A stretch of DNA of 64,000 nucleotides from Stenotrophomonas sepilia (lineage in GTDB: Bacteria; Pseudomonadota; Gammaproteobacteria; Xanthomonadales; Xanthomonadaceae), in the NCBI RefSeq assembly GCF_003244875.1, contig NZ_LXXZ01000056.1, forward strand, positions 53,268-117,267, written 5' to 3'. The position numbers were made by a program, and so were the translations under genes. The notes below the pieces were generated by a model. It was not told the DNA's origin. It saw nothing but the letters and a program-made list of their open reading frames with translations, and ran no database searches. This document shows, piece by piece, positions 29,503-37,146 of the stretch; position 1 is the first letter of the stretch, and every line of letters begins with the position of its first letter.

Positions 29503-29513
29503 GAAGTGTTGGA

Positions 29514-30524
29514 TCAGCGCCCGGCAACGGCGGCCATGATCGCCTTCTGCACGTGCAGGCGGTTCTCGGCTTCGTTGATGGCGATGCACTGCGGCGAATC
29601 CATCACCGCATCGGTGGCTTTCACGTTGCGGCGCAGCGGCAGGCAGTGGCTGAACACCCCGTTGTTGGTCAGCGCCATCTTCCGCTCGTCCACGATGAAG
29701 TGCTTGAACTGGTCGCGGATCGGCTTTTCCGGTTCCCAGTTGCCGAAGAACGGCAGCGCACCCCAGCTCTTGGCGTAGACCACGTCGGCGCCGGCGTAGG
29801 CGCTGTCGATGTCATGGCTGATCTTCAGCGAACCGCCGCTCTCGGCCACGTTCTGCTCGGCCCAGCCCATGTAGCGCTCGTCGAGGATGTAGTCGGCGGT
29901 CGGGCACAGCAGGGTCACGTCCATGCCCATGCGGGTGGCGATGGTCAGCGCCGAGTTGGCCACGGCGGTGTTCAGCGGCTTGGGGTGGTAGGTCCAGGTC
30001 AGCACGTACTTCTTGCCGCGCAGGTCCTGGGTACCGAAGTGCTCCTGCAGCGCCATGATGTGGGCCAGCTCCTGGCACGGATGGGTGATGGTCTCCATGT
30101 TGATGACCGGCACCGGCGAGTACTTGGCGAAGCTGTTGAGGACGATGTCCTGGCGGTCGTAGGCCCAGTCGAAGAACTTGGGGAACGCGCGCACGGCGAT
30201 GACGTCGCAGTAACGGCCCAGCACCTTGGCCACCTCAGCGATGTGCTCTTCGGTATCGCCGTCCATCACCGTGCCGAGGTTGAACTCGATCGGCCACGCA
30301 TCCTTGCCCGGCTGCAGCACCACCGCGTGGGCACCGAGCTGGAATGCGCCCAGTTCGAAGCTGGTGCGGGTACGCATGGAAGGGTTGAAGAACACCAGCG
30401 CGATCGACTTGCCCTTGAGCTGGTCGCCGAGCTTGTTGCGCTTGAACAGCGCGGCCTGGGTCAGCAGCGCGTCGAGATCGCTGCGGCTCCAGTCCTGGGT
30501 GTTCAGGAAGTGCTTGGGGGACAT
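29514..30524 (-). CDS. argF': N-acetylornithine carbamoyltransferase (AOTCase)
   Basis: Transfers a carbamoyl group to N-acetylornithine, making N-acetylcitrulline. 336 aa. Carbamoyl-phosphate motif SMRTRTS and the HPCQ motif are present. Glu92, in DGDTEEH, is the residue known to favour acetyl- over succinyl-ornithine, so acetyl specificity is expected. The near-identity to the Xanthomonas campestris enzyme in remembered motifs is strong. Two ATGs are adjacent; the second (30524) has AAGGA at six bases, the first (30527) at only three, so the second is used. A leader ORF and terminator precede it. Confidence 0.94.
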   Translation of the reverse strand: MSPKHFLNTQDWSRSDLDALLTQAALFKRNKLGDQLKGKSIALVFFNPSMRTRTSFELGAFQLGAHAVVLQPGKDAWPIEFNLGTVMDGDTEEHIAEVAKVLGRYCDVIAVRAFPKFFDWAYDRQDIVLNSFAKYSPVPVINMETITHPCQELAHIMALQEHFGTQDLRGKKYVLTWTYHPKPLNTAVANSALTIATRMGMDVTLLCPTADYILDERYMGWAEQNVAESGGSLKISHDIDSAYAGADVVYAKSWGALPFFGNWEPEKPIRDQFKHFIVDERKMALTNNGVFSHCLPLRRNVKATDAVMDSPQCIAINEAENRLHVQKAIMAAVAGR

Positions 30525-30631
30525 CATCTTTCCTTGCGTGGCGGCGCCGGGTTCGACGCGGTGGAAGGGAAAACAGGAAGCAAAGGTGAAACGAAAAGGT
30601 TGCAGTTGCAGCTTTCAGAACGCGGAAACGA

Positions 30632-30662
30632 AAAAACCCAGCCGGCGGGCTGGGTTTTTTTC
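30632..30662 (-). terminator. Intrinsic terminator in the argF' leader (candidate attenuator)
   Basis: Stem AAAACCCAGCC / GGCTGGGTTTT with a short GC-rich loop, A-rich on one side and T-rich on the other, so it can act on both strands. It lies 108 bases before the argF' start and 24 bases after a small leader ORF. The last codons of that ORF contain GCTGGGT, complementary to the terminator's first arm. Confidence 0.75.
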
Positions 30663-30685
30663 GGACGAACAGCAAAAAGCTCCGG

Positions 30686-30787
30686 TTACCCAGCGAGAAT
30701 GTGGGGTTCCGGTCGACGCGCACGCGAGGTCATGCCAGACGCCTGTCGGGCTGCGCTGCTGTCGTGCTGGAAGTCGGTGAGCTTCAT
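30686..30787 (-). CDS. Putative arginine-rich leader peptide upstream of argF'
   Basis: A 33-residue ORF starting MKLTDFQHDSSAAR. It carries four arginine codons, three of them packed as Arg-Ala-Arg-Arg at codons 22-25 (CGT GCG CGT CGA), and ends in TAA 24 bases before an intrinsic terminator. This is the layout of ribosome-controlled attenuators. No good ribosome site precedes it. A possible promoter (TTGCGC, 17 bases, AAAGAT at 30824-30796) would start the RNA at or beside the ATG, allowing leaderless translation. An earlier ATG at 30805 is possible. No homolog is known to me. Confidence 0.5.
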   Translation of the reverse strand: MKLTDFQHDSSAARQASGMTSRARRPEPHILAG

Positions 30788-30842
30788 GGCCGAATATCTT
30801 TGCATGCGGCCGTGACCGGCGCAAGGGGCCGGGGTCGCAGAA

Positions 30843-31406
30843 TCAGGGATTGCCGGCGGCGCCCTGCTCCGGACCGACCCAGGGGGTGATCGACACCCGG
30901 ATCTTGAGCCGGTTGCCCGGGTCTTCCGGCAGCCGCGACCGATACTTGGTGCCCCTGTAGACGTAGTCCACGTCGTAGGCGATGGGCCGGCGGAATTCAC
31001 GCCCCACCGGCACGATGCGGCAGTCGCGGGTCAGCATCGGGCCATTGTTGGCAGGCGCTGGGGCCGGCGTTTCGGGGCCGGCCTCTTCGGAGGGCTCCTC
31101 GTCGCTGCGCTTGAACATCGAGCGCACCGAATCCCAGAAGCGGCTGATCCGGCCCTTGTCCTCGACCGGCTCCTCGCCGGTCACGTTCACCGGGGCCAGG
31201 GTCCGTGTCGACACCGGCTCGCAGTGCTCCTCGGTGCGGGTCGCGCGCAGGGTCTGGAACACCGGCTCGACGTTCAGCACCTGGGCGTAGTCGAACTTCA
31301 CGTTCTCCACGATCACCACCCGGTTGCGGGGCTCGGTCTCCTGGGCCAGCACCACGGCGGGCAGCGCCGACAGGCAGGCCAGGGTCAGCAACGCGGTGGA
31401 TTTCAT
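30843..31406 (-). CDS. Secreted protein of unknown function
   Basis: 187 aa starting MKSTALLTLACLSALP with a signal peptide cut near LAQET. The mature part has a low-complexity acidic/proline middle (EEPSEEAGPETPAPAP) and a conserved-looking C-terminus: CRIVPVGREF, YDVDYVYRGTKY, RLPEDPGNRLKIRVSITP. That Tyr/Pro-Gly pattern resembles the C-terminal part of the glycine-zipper/UmoD-like envelope proteins, but I would not assign a role. The start at 31406 is chosen for the signal peptide. It reads toward the argF' leader, so its transcripts could feed the attenuator. Confidence 0.7.
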   Translation of the reverse strand: MKSTALLTLACLSALPAVVLAQETEPRNRVVIVENVKFDYAQVLNVEPVFQTLRATRTEEHCEPVSTRTLAPVNVTGEEPVEDKGRISRFWDSVRSMFKRSDEEPSEEAGPETPAPAPANNGPMLTRDCRIVPVGREFRRPIAYDVDYVYRGTKYRSRLPEDPGNRLKIRVSITPWVGPEQGAAGNP

Positions 31407-31594
31407 TGGCGACGGGAGCAAGGACACGGCAATAGTGTAGGCAGTGGCGAGCGCAAGGGGCTGAACATTACCCGTCCACGCTGCTCCTGCCCACCCCACC
31501 CAGGATGGACCCGGCGTCCACCGGTGGCAGCCAGTGCCCCCAAAGGGGGCCGACACGTTCTAAAATCACAGGCTTGTCCCCCAGCCACAGCCCC

Positions 31595-32971
31595 ATGACC
31601 CTGCGCCTGCACAACAACCTGACTCGCCAGCTCGAACCGTTCACTCCGCTCGACCCGGCCTGTCCGACCCTGTATGTGTGCGGCCCCACGGTCTACAACT
31701 ACGTGCACATCGGCAACGCCCGTGGCCCAGTGGTGTTCGGGGTGCTGGCCGATCTGCTGCGGCGCCGTTTCGGCGCGCTGCGCTACGCCCGCAACATCAC
31801 CGACGTGGACGACAAGATCAACGCCGCTGCGCGCGAGCAGGGCGTGCCGATCAGCACCATCACCGGCAAGTTCGCCGCCGCCTACCGTGAAGACATGGCC
31901 GCGCTGGGCGTGGTGCCGCCGGACATCGAGCCGGAGGTGACCGCGCACATGCCGCAGATCATCACCATGATCGAGCAGCTGATCGCCAATGGTCATGCCT
32001 ACGCCGCCGAGGGTCACGTACTGTTCGCGGTCGCCAGCTTCAACGGCTACGGCAAGCTCTCGCGCCGTGACCCGGAAGAAATGCTGGCCGGTGCCCGTGT
32101 CGACGTGGCCCCGTACAAGCGCGACCCGGGTGATTTCGTGCTGTGGAAGCCGTCCAGCGACGACCTGCCCGGCTGGGAATCGCCGTGGGGCCGGGGTCGT
32201 CCGGGCTGGCATATCGAATGCTCGGCGATGGCCGCAGCCCACCTGGGCGAGACCATCGACATCCACGCCGGCGGCGTCGACCTGCAGTTCCCGCACCACG
32301 AGAACGAGATCGCGCAGAGCGAATGCGCCCACGGAGGTAGGATCTTCGCCCGTTTCTGGCTGCACAACGGCATGCTCAACTTCGGCGGCGCCAAGATGAG
32401 CAAGTCGCTGGGCAACATCGAGCGCGTACACGACCTGGTCCGCCAGCATCCGCCGGAGGCGCTGCGCCTGGCCCTGCTGTCGGCCCACTACCGGCAGCCG
32501 CTGGACTGGTCTGATGCGCTGATCGAACAATCGGTGCGCACCCTGGACCGCCTGTACGGCACCCTGCGCGAACTGGCGTCGATCGAGGCCACGGCAGTGA
32601 TCCCCGCCAGCGTCGAAGCGACCCTGGACGACGATCTCAACACACCCCAGGCGCTGGCCGAAGTGGCCCGCATCGCCGCCGACGCGCGTCGTGCCACCGA
32701 CCCGGCCGAACAGGCACGCCTGAAGGGCGAGCTGCTCGGTGCGGGCCTGGTGCTGGGCCTGCTGCAGGCCGACCCGGCGCAGTGGTTCGGCACCGCAGCG
32801 GGCGACGAGGACGACGATGCCCGCGTCCAGGGCCTGATCGACGAGCGCGCCGCGGCCAAGAAGGCACGCGATTTCGCCCGTGCCGACGCCATCCGCGACC
32901 AGCTGGCCGCCGAAGGCATCGTGCTGGATGACACCCCGCAGGGCGTTCGCTGGTCGCGCAAGCGCAGCTGA
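31595..32971 (+). CDS. cysS: Cysteine--tRNA ligase
   Basis: Class I aminoacyl-tRNA synthetase charging tRNA-Cys. 458 aa: HIGH motif as HIGN in [10 protein letters not shown], zinc ligands including Cys29, [10 protein letters not shown], and the KMSKS loop in GAKMSKSLG. The ATG at 31595 lies about 28 bases after a -10-like TAAAAT (31561-31566). Transcribed divergently from the secreted-protein gene. sufE follows after 54 bases, a sulfur-linked neighbour. Confidence 0.96.
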   Translation: MTLRLHNNLTRQLEPFTPLDPACPTLYVCGPTVYNYVHIGNARGPVVFGVLADLLRRRFGALRYARNITDVDDKINAAAREQGVPISTITGKFAAAYREDMAALGVVPPDIEPEVTAHMPQIITMIEQLIANGHAYAAEGHVLFAVASFNGYGKLSRRDPEEMLAGARVDVAPYKRDPGDFVLWKPSSDDLPGWESPWGRGRPGWHIECSAMAAAHLGETIDIHAGGVDLQFPHHENEIAQSECAHGGRIFARFWLHNGMLNFGGAKMSKSLGNIERVHDLVRQHPPEALRLALLSAHYRQPLDWSDALIEQSVRTLDRLYGTLRELASIEATAVIPASVEATLDDDLNTPQALAEVARIAADARRATDPAEQARLKGELLGAGLVLGLLQADPAQWFGTAAGDEDDDARVQGLIDERAAAKKARDFARADAIRDQLAAEGIVLDDTPQGVRWSRKRS

Positions 32972-33025
32972 CCTGCCCTGCCCCGTGGCCGGTCCGCCGG
33001 CCACGCCCCCACCGTAGAGACTGTT

Positions 33026-33478
33026 GTGACCGACTCCCCGTTCCCGCTTGAACCCACCGCCGCCGAGGCCCAGGCCGCCATCGCCGAGGAATTCGGCTTC
33101 TTCGGCGACTGGTCCGAGCGCTACCAGTACCTGATCGACCTCGGCCGCAAGCTGCCGCCCTTCCCGGAAGAATGGAAGACCGAAGAGCATCGCCTGCTCG
33201 GCTGCCAGTCGATGGTCTGGATCGTGCCCGAGGGCAACGCGCAGTCGCTGCGCTTCCATGCCATCAGCGATTCGGCGATTGTCTCCGGCCTGATCTTCCT
33301 GGCGCTGCGCGTGTACTCCGGGCGCTCGGCGCAGGAGATCCTGGACACCGAGCCGAGCTACATCCAGGACATCGGCCTGGCCCGCCACCTCTCGCCCACC
33401 CGCAGCAATGGTGTGGCGGCGATGCTGGCCTTCATCCGCGAGACGGCGCAGGCGCAGCTGCAGCGCGACCCGTCGTGA
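33026..33478 (+). CDS. sufE: Sulfur acceptor protein SufE
   Basis: Takes persulfide sulfur from the cysteine desulfurase SufS for Fe-S cluster assembly. 150 aa with the acceptor cysteine in LLGCQSMVW and the family pattern YQYLIDLGRKLP. It uses a GTG start with a GTAGAGA stretch upstream. Here it stands apart from a suf operon and overlaps the following MFS gene (GTGA). Single-gene placement is common in this group. Confidence 0.92.
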   Translation: MTDSPFPLEPTAAEAQAAIAEEFGFFGDWSERYQYLIDLGRKLPPFPEEWKTEEHRLLGCQSMVWIVPEGNAQSLRFHAISDSAIVSGLIFLALRVYSGRSAQEILDTEPSYIQDIGLARHLSPTRSNGVAAMLAFIRETAQAQLQRDPS

Positions 33479-34722
33479 GCGAACCCGCCACAGCCGAAGA
33501 CAGTGCACTGGGCCTGCTGTCCCGCCCCGGTTTCGCCAGGCTGCTGGCCTACCGCATCTTCGCGATGCTGTCCTACCAGGTGGTCGCGGTCACTGTCGGC
33601 TGGCACATCTACGAAGTCACCCGCAATCCGTTCTCGCTGGGCCTGATCGGCCTGGCCGAGGTCGTGCCGTTCTTCTGCGTGGCTCCGTTCGCCGGTTACC
33701 TGGTGGATCACCTGCCGCGCCGTCGGCTGGGCATGGTCGCCTGTTGCGGGCTGATCGCCACTGCACTGGTATTGACCAGCGTAGCCATGGGCTGGCTGCC
33801 GATTGACGGCGTGTGGCCGATCTATGCGGCCATCGCGCTGACCGGCATGGTCCGCGCCTTCCTGTCGCCGATCTACAACGCCTTGTTCGCCCGCGTGCTG
33901 GCCCGTGACCAGTTCGCCCGTGGCGCCGGCCTGGGCGCGGTGGTGTTCCAGGCCGGCATGATCGCCGGCCCGGCACTGGGTGGCGTGCTGGTCGGCTTCG
34001 GTGGCAAGGGCCTGTCCTACGCGGTGGCTACAGCCTTTGCGCTGGTGGCGATGGCCTGCCTGGCCACGCTGAAGGTGGAAGAACCGGTGCATACCGGTCC
34101 GGCCGCACCGATCTTCAAGAGCATCGCCGAAGGCGCGCGCTTCGTGGTCGGCAACCGGATCATGGTCGGCGCGATGGCGCTGGACATGTTCTCGGTGCTG
34201 CTGGGCGGCGTGGTAGCGATGCTGCCGGCGTTCCTGCACGAGATCCTGCACCACGGCCCGGAAGGCCTGGGCATCCTGCGCGCGATGCCGGCGCTGGGCT
34301 CGGTGTGCGTGGGCCTGTGGCTGGCGCGCCACCCGCTGCAGCGCAATGCCGGCCGCGTCCTGCTGTTCGCGGTGGCCGGCTTCGGCCTGTGCGTGATCAG
34401 CTTCGGGTTGTCGCAGCATTTCTGGCTGTCGGCGCTGATCCTGCTGTTCTACGGCGCGTTCGATGGCGTCTCGGTGGTGATCCGCTCGACCATCCTGCAG
34501 TTGGCTACGCCGGAAGAGATGCGCGGTCGCGTATCGTCGATCAACGGCATCTTCATCAGTTCGTCCAACGAGCTGGGCGCGTTCTATGCCGGCACGATGG
34601 CGAAGCTGCTCGGCCTGGTGCCGGCGGTGGTGCTGGGCGGATTCGCGGTGCTGAGCGTGGCCGGGATCACCGCGTGGAAGAACCCAACGCTGCGGAAACT
34701 GAATCTTCGCGACCTGCAGTGA
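33475..34722 (+). CDS. MFS transporter (MFS_3 / EntS-like)
   Basis: 415 aa with about twelve helices. The opening GFARLLAYRIFAMLSYQ, NPFSLGLIGLAEVVPF, and ATPEEMRGRVSSINGIF near the end match the MFS_3 group that includes the enterobactin exporter EntS. Substrate unknown. The GTG at 33475 overlaps the sufE stop, so translation is probably coupled; a longer frame from 33172 runs through sufE and is rejected. A REP starts five bases after the stop. Confidence 0.85.
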   Translation: MSEPATAEDSALGLLSRPGFARLLAYRIFAMLSYQVVAVTVGWHIYEVTRNPFSLGLIGLAEVVPFFCVAPFAGYLVDHLPRRRLGMVACCGLIATALVLTSVAMGWLPIDGVWPIYAAIALTGMVRAFLSPIYNALFARVLARDQFARGAGLGAVVFQAGMIAGPALGGVLVGFGGKGLSYAVATAFALVAMACLATLKVEEPVHTGPAAPIFKSIAEGARFVVGNRIMVGAMALDMFSVLLGGVVAMLPAFLHEILHHGPEGLGILRAMPALGSVCVGLWLARHPLQRNAGRVLLFAVAGFGLCVISFGLSQHFWLSALILLFYGAFDGVSVVIRSTILQLATPEEMRGRVSSINGIFISSSNELGAFYAGTMAKLLGLVPAVVLGGFAVLSVAGITAWKNPTLRKLNLRDLQ

Positions 34723-34726
34723 ACCT

Positions 34727-34750
34727 GTAGAGCCGAGCCCATGCTCGGCT
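34727..34750. repeat. SMAG REP after MFS gene
   Basis: GTAG then AGCCGAGC-CCAT-GCTCGGCT. First element of a gene-free region (34723-35391) built almost wholly from repeats. Confidence 0.85.
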
Positions 34751-34805
34751 GCGTATTTCCGTGCGCCCACGCAGCGGTTGCGCCGGGCCGCGCCCGGCGG
34801 GCTAC

Positions 34806-35032
34806 TTCCGCGACCGCGGCGGGGTGTGCCTTTCTTTCCTCGTGCAAAGAAAGTCACCAAAGAAACACGCCGCCATCCGCGAGCCGGCGCTGCGCGCCGG
34901 TGCCCTGCGCTCCTCGGCGAATCAGGGGACGGCGCGGAGAGCCAGCCGACTAGCAGTCGGCTCTACAGGATCGAGCGGCCTCTTCGCCCCTGACTCCCCT
35001 GCGGTGCTCGGCTCGCTACAAGGCGGACCCAA
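34806..35032 (+). repeat. Dispersed repeat family, copy A
   Basis: Begins TTCCGCGACCGCGG, has the hairpin CTTTCTTT...AAAGAAAG followed by ACCAAAGAAAC, then CGGTGCCCTGCGCTCCTCGG, and ends CTCTTCGCCCCTGA...GGCGGACCCAA. It aligns along its length with copies B (49797-50011) and C (50089-50297). In A, a REP hairpin (34944-34966, AGCCGAC-TAGCA-GTCGGCT-CTAC) replaces the middle part. No coding signal is shared by the copies. Confidence 0.8.
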
Positions 35033-35066
35033 CAGCCGCGAGCGCACGCATGACCGCTCCTGGTGG

Positions 35067-35156
35067 AGCCAAGCCATGCTTGGCTGCTTCTGCTTTTGCT
35101 TTTGCTCTTCCTTGCCCTCCGGCTTCGGCCTGAGCCGAGCGTGGGCTCGGCTCTAC
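35067..35156. repeat. Two REP-like hairpins flanking a pyrimidine-rich spacer
   Basis: A variant headed GTGG (AGCCAAGC-CAT-GCTTGGCT, 35067-35085) and an inverse SMAG unit ending CTAC (35133-35156). Between them is a TGCTTCTGCTTTTGCTTTTGC-type tract. It looks like a REP pair with an expanded spacer. Confidence 0.7.
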
Positions 35157-35184
35157 ATCGGCCGCGCACGCAGGAAACCGTCGA

Positions 35185-35290
35185 GAGCCTGCGGGAGGGT
35201 CCGGGCAGGACCGTCCGCGGCATGGATGCCGCGGCCGAGCTTACAGGGATGTACTTGCAGCGTGTCCTGCCCGGACCCACCCGCAGGCTC
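35185..35290. repeat. 27-bp inverted repeat with internal palindrome
   Basis: Arms at 35185-35211 and 35264-35290 match in 26 of 27 positions (GAGCCTGCGGG.GGGTCCGGG). The 52-base interior holds a perfect palindrome CCGCGGCAT-GG-ATGCCGCGG (35215-35234). No ORF. A large cruciform or long RNA hairpin could form. Confidence 0.75.
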
Positions 35291-35340
35291 ACGCCGATAC
35301 CCGCAAGGCGCCGCTCTACGCAGCCAACACGAACCCAACA

Positions 35341-35366
35341 AAAAACCCGGCCGAAGCCGGGTTTTT
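35341..35366. terminator. Bidirectional intrinsic terminator
   Basis: Stem AAAAACCCGGC-CGAA-GCCGGGTTTTT, 11 pairs with a tetraloop, usable on both strands. It lies 25 bases past the stop of the DksA-like gene. Confidence 0.9.
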
Positions 35367-35391
35367 CGCATGACCAGACAACGAACTGGAA

Positions 35392-36618
35392 TCAGTCGCC
35401 CTGCTGCTTCTGCAGGTGCTCCCAACGCTCCTGGGCGTCGATGGTGCGCTCTGCGGTGAGGCGCGCTTCCAGGCGCTCCAGGCCGATTTCTTCGCCGGTG
35501 TCGACGCAGTAGCCGTAGTCGCCTGCTTCCAGGCGCTTCAGGGTGCTGTCGATCTTGCCGATCAGCTTGCGGTAGCGGTCGCGGGTACGCAGTTCCAGCG
35601 AGTTCTCGGTCTCGCGGGTCGCACGCTCGGCTTCGTCGCCGATGTCACGCACTTCCTCGCGCAGGTTCTCGATGGTCTGCTTGGACTCTTCCACCAGGTC
35701 CGCGCGCCAGTTCTGCAGGCGCTGGCGGAAATACTCCTGCTGCAGCGGGCTCATGTATTCCTCTTCCGAGGACGGCTTGTAGCCAGCCGGCAGGATCGGG
35801 CGGCCAGTGGCCTCGTCGGTCTTGTACTCGACCACCTTGTACTTGCTGCGCGGGGCCGGTGCTGCCGAGCGGGCGGCGACGGCCACGGCAACCTTGCCGA
35901 CAGGGCGCGACACGGTCTTCGGGGCGGAATCGGATTTCACGGCGGTTTTGGCAGGCGATTTCGAAACGGGCACGGGATTCTTGGATTGCGGGGCCTTCGA
36001 AGCGACAGGAGCGGCGGCCGGGGCCGGCGTTGAGGCCGGCTGGGCTGCCGCCACTGCCACGGTCTTGGCCGGGACAGGCTTGGCCGGAGCCGGCTTGGCA
36101 GCAGGCTTCGGTGCGGACTTCACTACTGGGGCCGGGGTCGGCTTTGCGGCCGGCGCGGCAACGTTCTTGGCAACCTTCTTTACAGCGGCGGGCGTGGCGG
36201 CCGGTTTAGCCGCAGCGACCTTGTTTGCTACGGGCTTGGCGACCGGCTTGGCTGCAGCCTTCTTCACCACCGCCTTCGGCGCTGGCTTGGCGGCGGCCTT
36301 CTTGACCACCGGCTTGGCGGCGGCCTTCTTCACCGGCGCGGCCTTGCTGACGGTCTTCTTCACCGGCGCCTTCTTGCTGGCGGCGGCTGGCTTGGCCTTG
36401 GCGGGCGCAGCGGCCTTCTTCGCCACCGGCTTGGTTGCCTTGACCGGCGTTTTCTTTGCGGTGGCCTTCCTGGCCGCCGGTTGCGAGGACGCTGCCTTGG
36501 TCGCCGGCTTGCTGGCCGGCTTCTTGGCAACGGGCTTTGCCGCCAACTTCTTCACAACAGGCTTGGCGGTTTTCTTGGCGGCCGTTGCGGCCTTCTTTGC
36601 AGTTTTTTTAGCAGCCAC
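35392..36618 (-). CDS. DksA-like protein with Lys/Ala/Pro-rich N-terminal tail, zinc site lost
   Basis: 408 aa in two parts. Residues 1 to about 257 are a histone H1-like run of KKAAAKP-type repeats. Residues 258-408 form a DksA domain: coiled coil, tip motif D325-IG-D328-E-A330 (DxxDxA, needed to act in the RNA polymerase secondary channel), and LELRTRDRYRKL. The zinc finger has only Cys371; the other three E. coli positions are Thr374, Thr392 and Ala395. This Cys-Thr-Thr-Ala pattern recalls zinc-independent DksA2 proteins. The tail probably binds nucleic acid (inference). The gene may encode the main or a secondary DksA. Confidence 0.88.
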   Translation of the reverse strand: MAAKKTAKKAATAAKKTAKPVVKKLAAKPVAKKPASKPATKAASSQPAARKATAKKTPVKATKPVAKKAAAPAKAKPAAASKKAPVKKTVSKAAPVKKAAAKPVVKKAAAKPAPKAVVKKAAAKPVAKPVANKVAAAKPAATPAAVKKVAKNVAAPAAKPTPAPVVKSAPKPAAKPAPAKPVPAKTVAVAAAQPASTPAPAAAPVASKAPQSKNPVPVSKSPAKTAVKSDSAPKTVSRPVGKVAVAVAARSAAPAPRSKYKVVEYKTDEATGRPILPAGYKPSSEEEYMSPLQQEYFRQRLQNWRADLVEESKQTIENLREEVRDIGDEAERATRETENSLELRTRDRYRKLIGKIDSTLKRLEAGDYGYCVDTGEEIGLERLEARLTAERTIDAQERWEHLQKQQGD

Positions 36619-36662
36619 GAAACGCTCTTCCTTGGATTTCCCGGGGCCCGGGAAAGCGGGCC

Positions 36663-36691
36663 TTTATAGCCTACCCGACCCGCAGCAGCAA
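36663..36691 (-). promoter_or_regulatory. Predicted promoter of the DksA-like gene
   Basis: On the minus strand TTGCTG, 17 bases, TATAAA. It predicts a start near 36656, leaving a leader of about 38 bases before the ATG at 36618. The hairpin GGCCCG...CGGGCC lies inside that leader. Confidence 0.55.
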
Positions 36692-36890
36692 CCTCGGCAC
36701 CCTGCTCCATTCAGTCCTGGAGCCAAGGCGCCCTGGAGGGCAGTCCGACGAACACGGACCGCCTTGCGCGGTACGGAACCTGGCCAGCACCCGACGGTGC
36801 TGGTACCGGTCGCAGGCCATCGGCGACATGCGACCAACGCCCCATCCTGCACAAATGCGTCCTTCATGCCAACTGGCATAAGATGACTGG

Positions 36891-37145
36891 GTGATCTCGC
36901 GCCTGCTCATTGCCCTGCTGCGCTTCTACAAGCGCTTCATCAGCCCCCTGCTGGGGCCGCGCTGCCGTTTCGTGCCGAGCTGTTCTGAATACGCGATGGA
37001 CGCCATCTCGCGGCACGGCCCGCTGCGCGGCAGCTGGTTGGCTGCGCGCCGGCTGGGCCGCTGCCATCCGTTCCATCCCGGCGGCTTCGATCCCGTGCCC
37101 GAGTCCCCCAACGCCCCCTCTTGCCGTTGCACAGGAAAACACTGA
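36891..37145 (+). CDS. yidD: Membrane protein insertion efficiency factor YidD
   Basis: 84-aa peripheral membrane protein assisting YidC-dependent insertion. [29 protein letters not shown] is represented with its conserved cysteines, followed by [17 protein letters not shown]; both are diagnostic. It uses a GTG start. It is usually near rnpA/yidC; here it stands alone in front of pyrC, whose ATG follows the stop by one base. Confidence 0.93.
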   Translation: MISRLLIALLRFYKRFISPLLGPRCRFVPSCSEYAMDAISRHGPLRGSWLAARRLGRCHPFHPGGFDPVPESPNAPSCRCTGKH

Positions 37146-37146
37146 C

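Noticed and set aside
31403..33508. 701-codon minus-strand ORF over cysS and sufE
   Set aside because: cysS and sufE are certain on the plus strand; this frame only mirrors their codon third positions.
34761..35512. Long plus-strand ORFs across the repeat island
   Set aside because: They cross REPs, the dispersed repeat, the inverted repeat and a terminator; none is shared in frame with repeat copies B and C.
35392..36618. Treating the Lys/Ala-rich part as a separate histone-like gene or frameshift artefact
   Set aside because: The frame is continuous into the DksA domain with no stop and no internal ribosome site that stands out; a fused protein is simplest.
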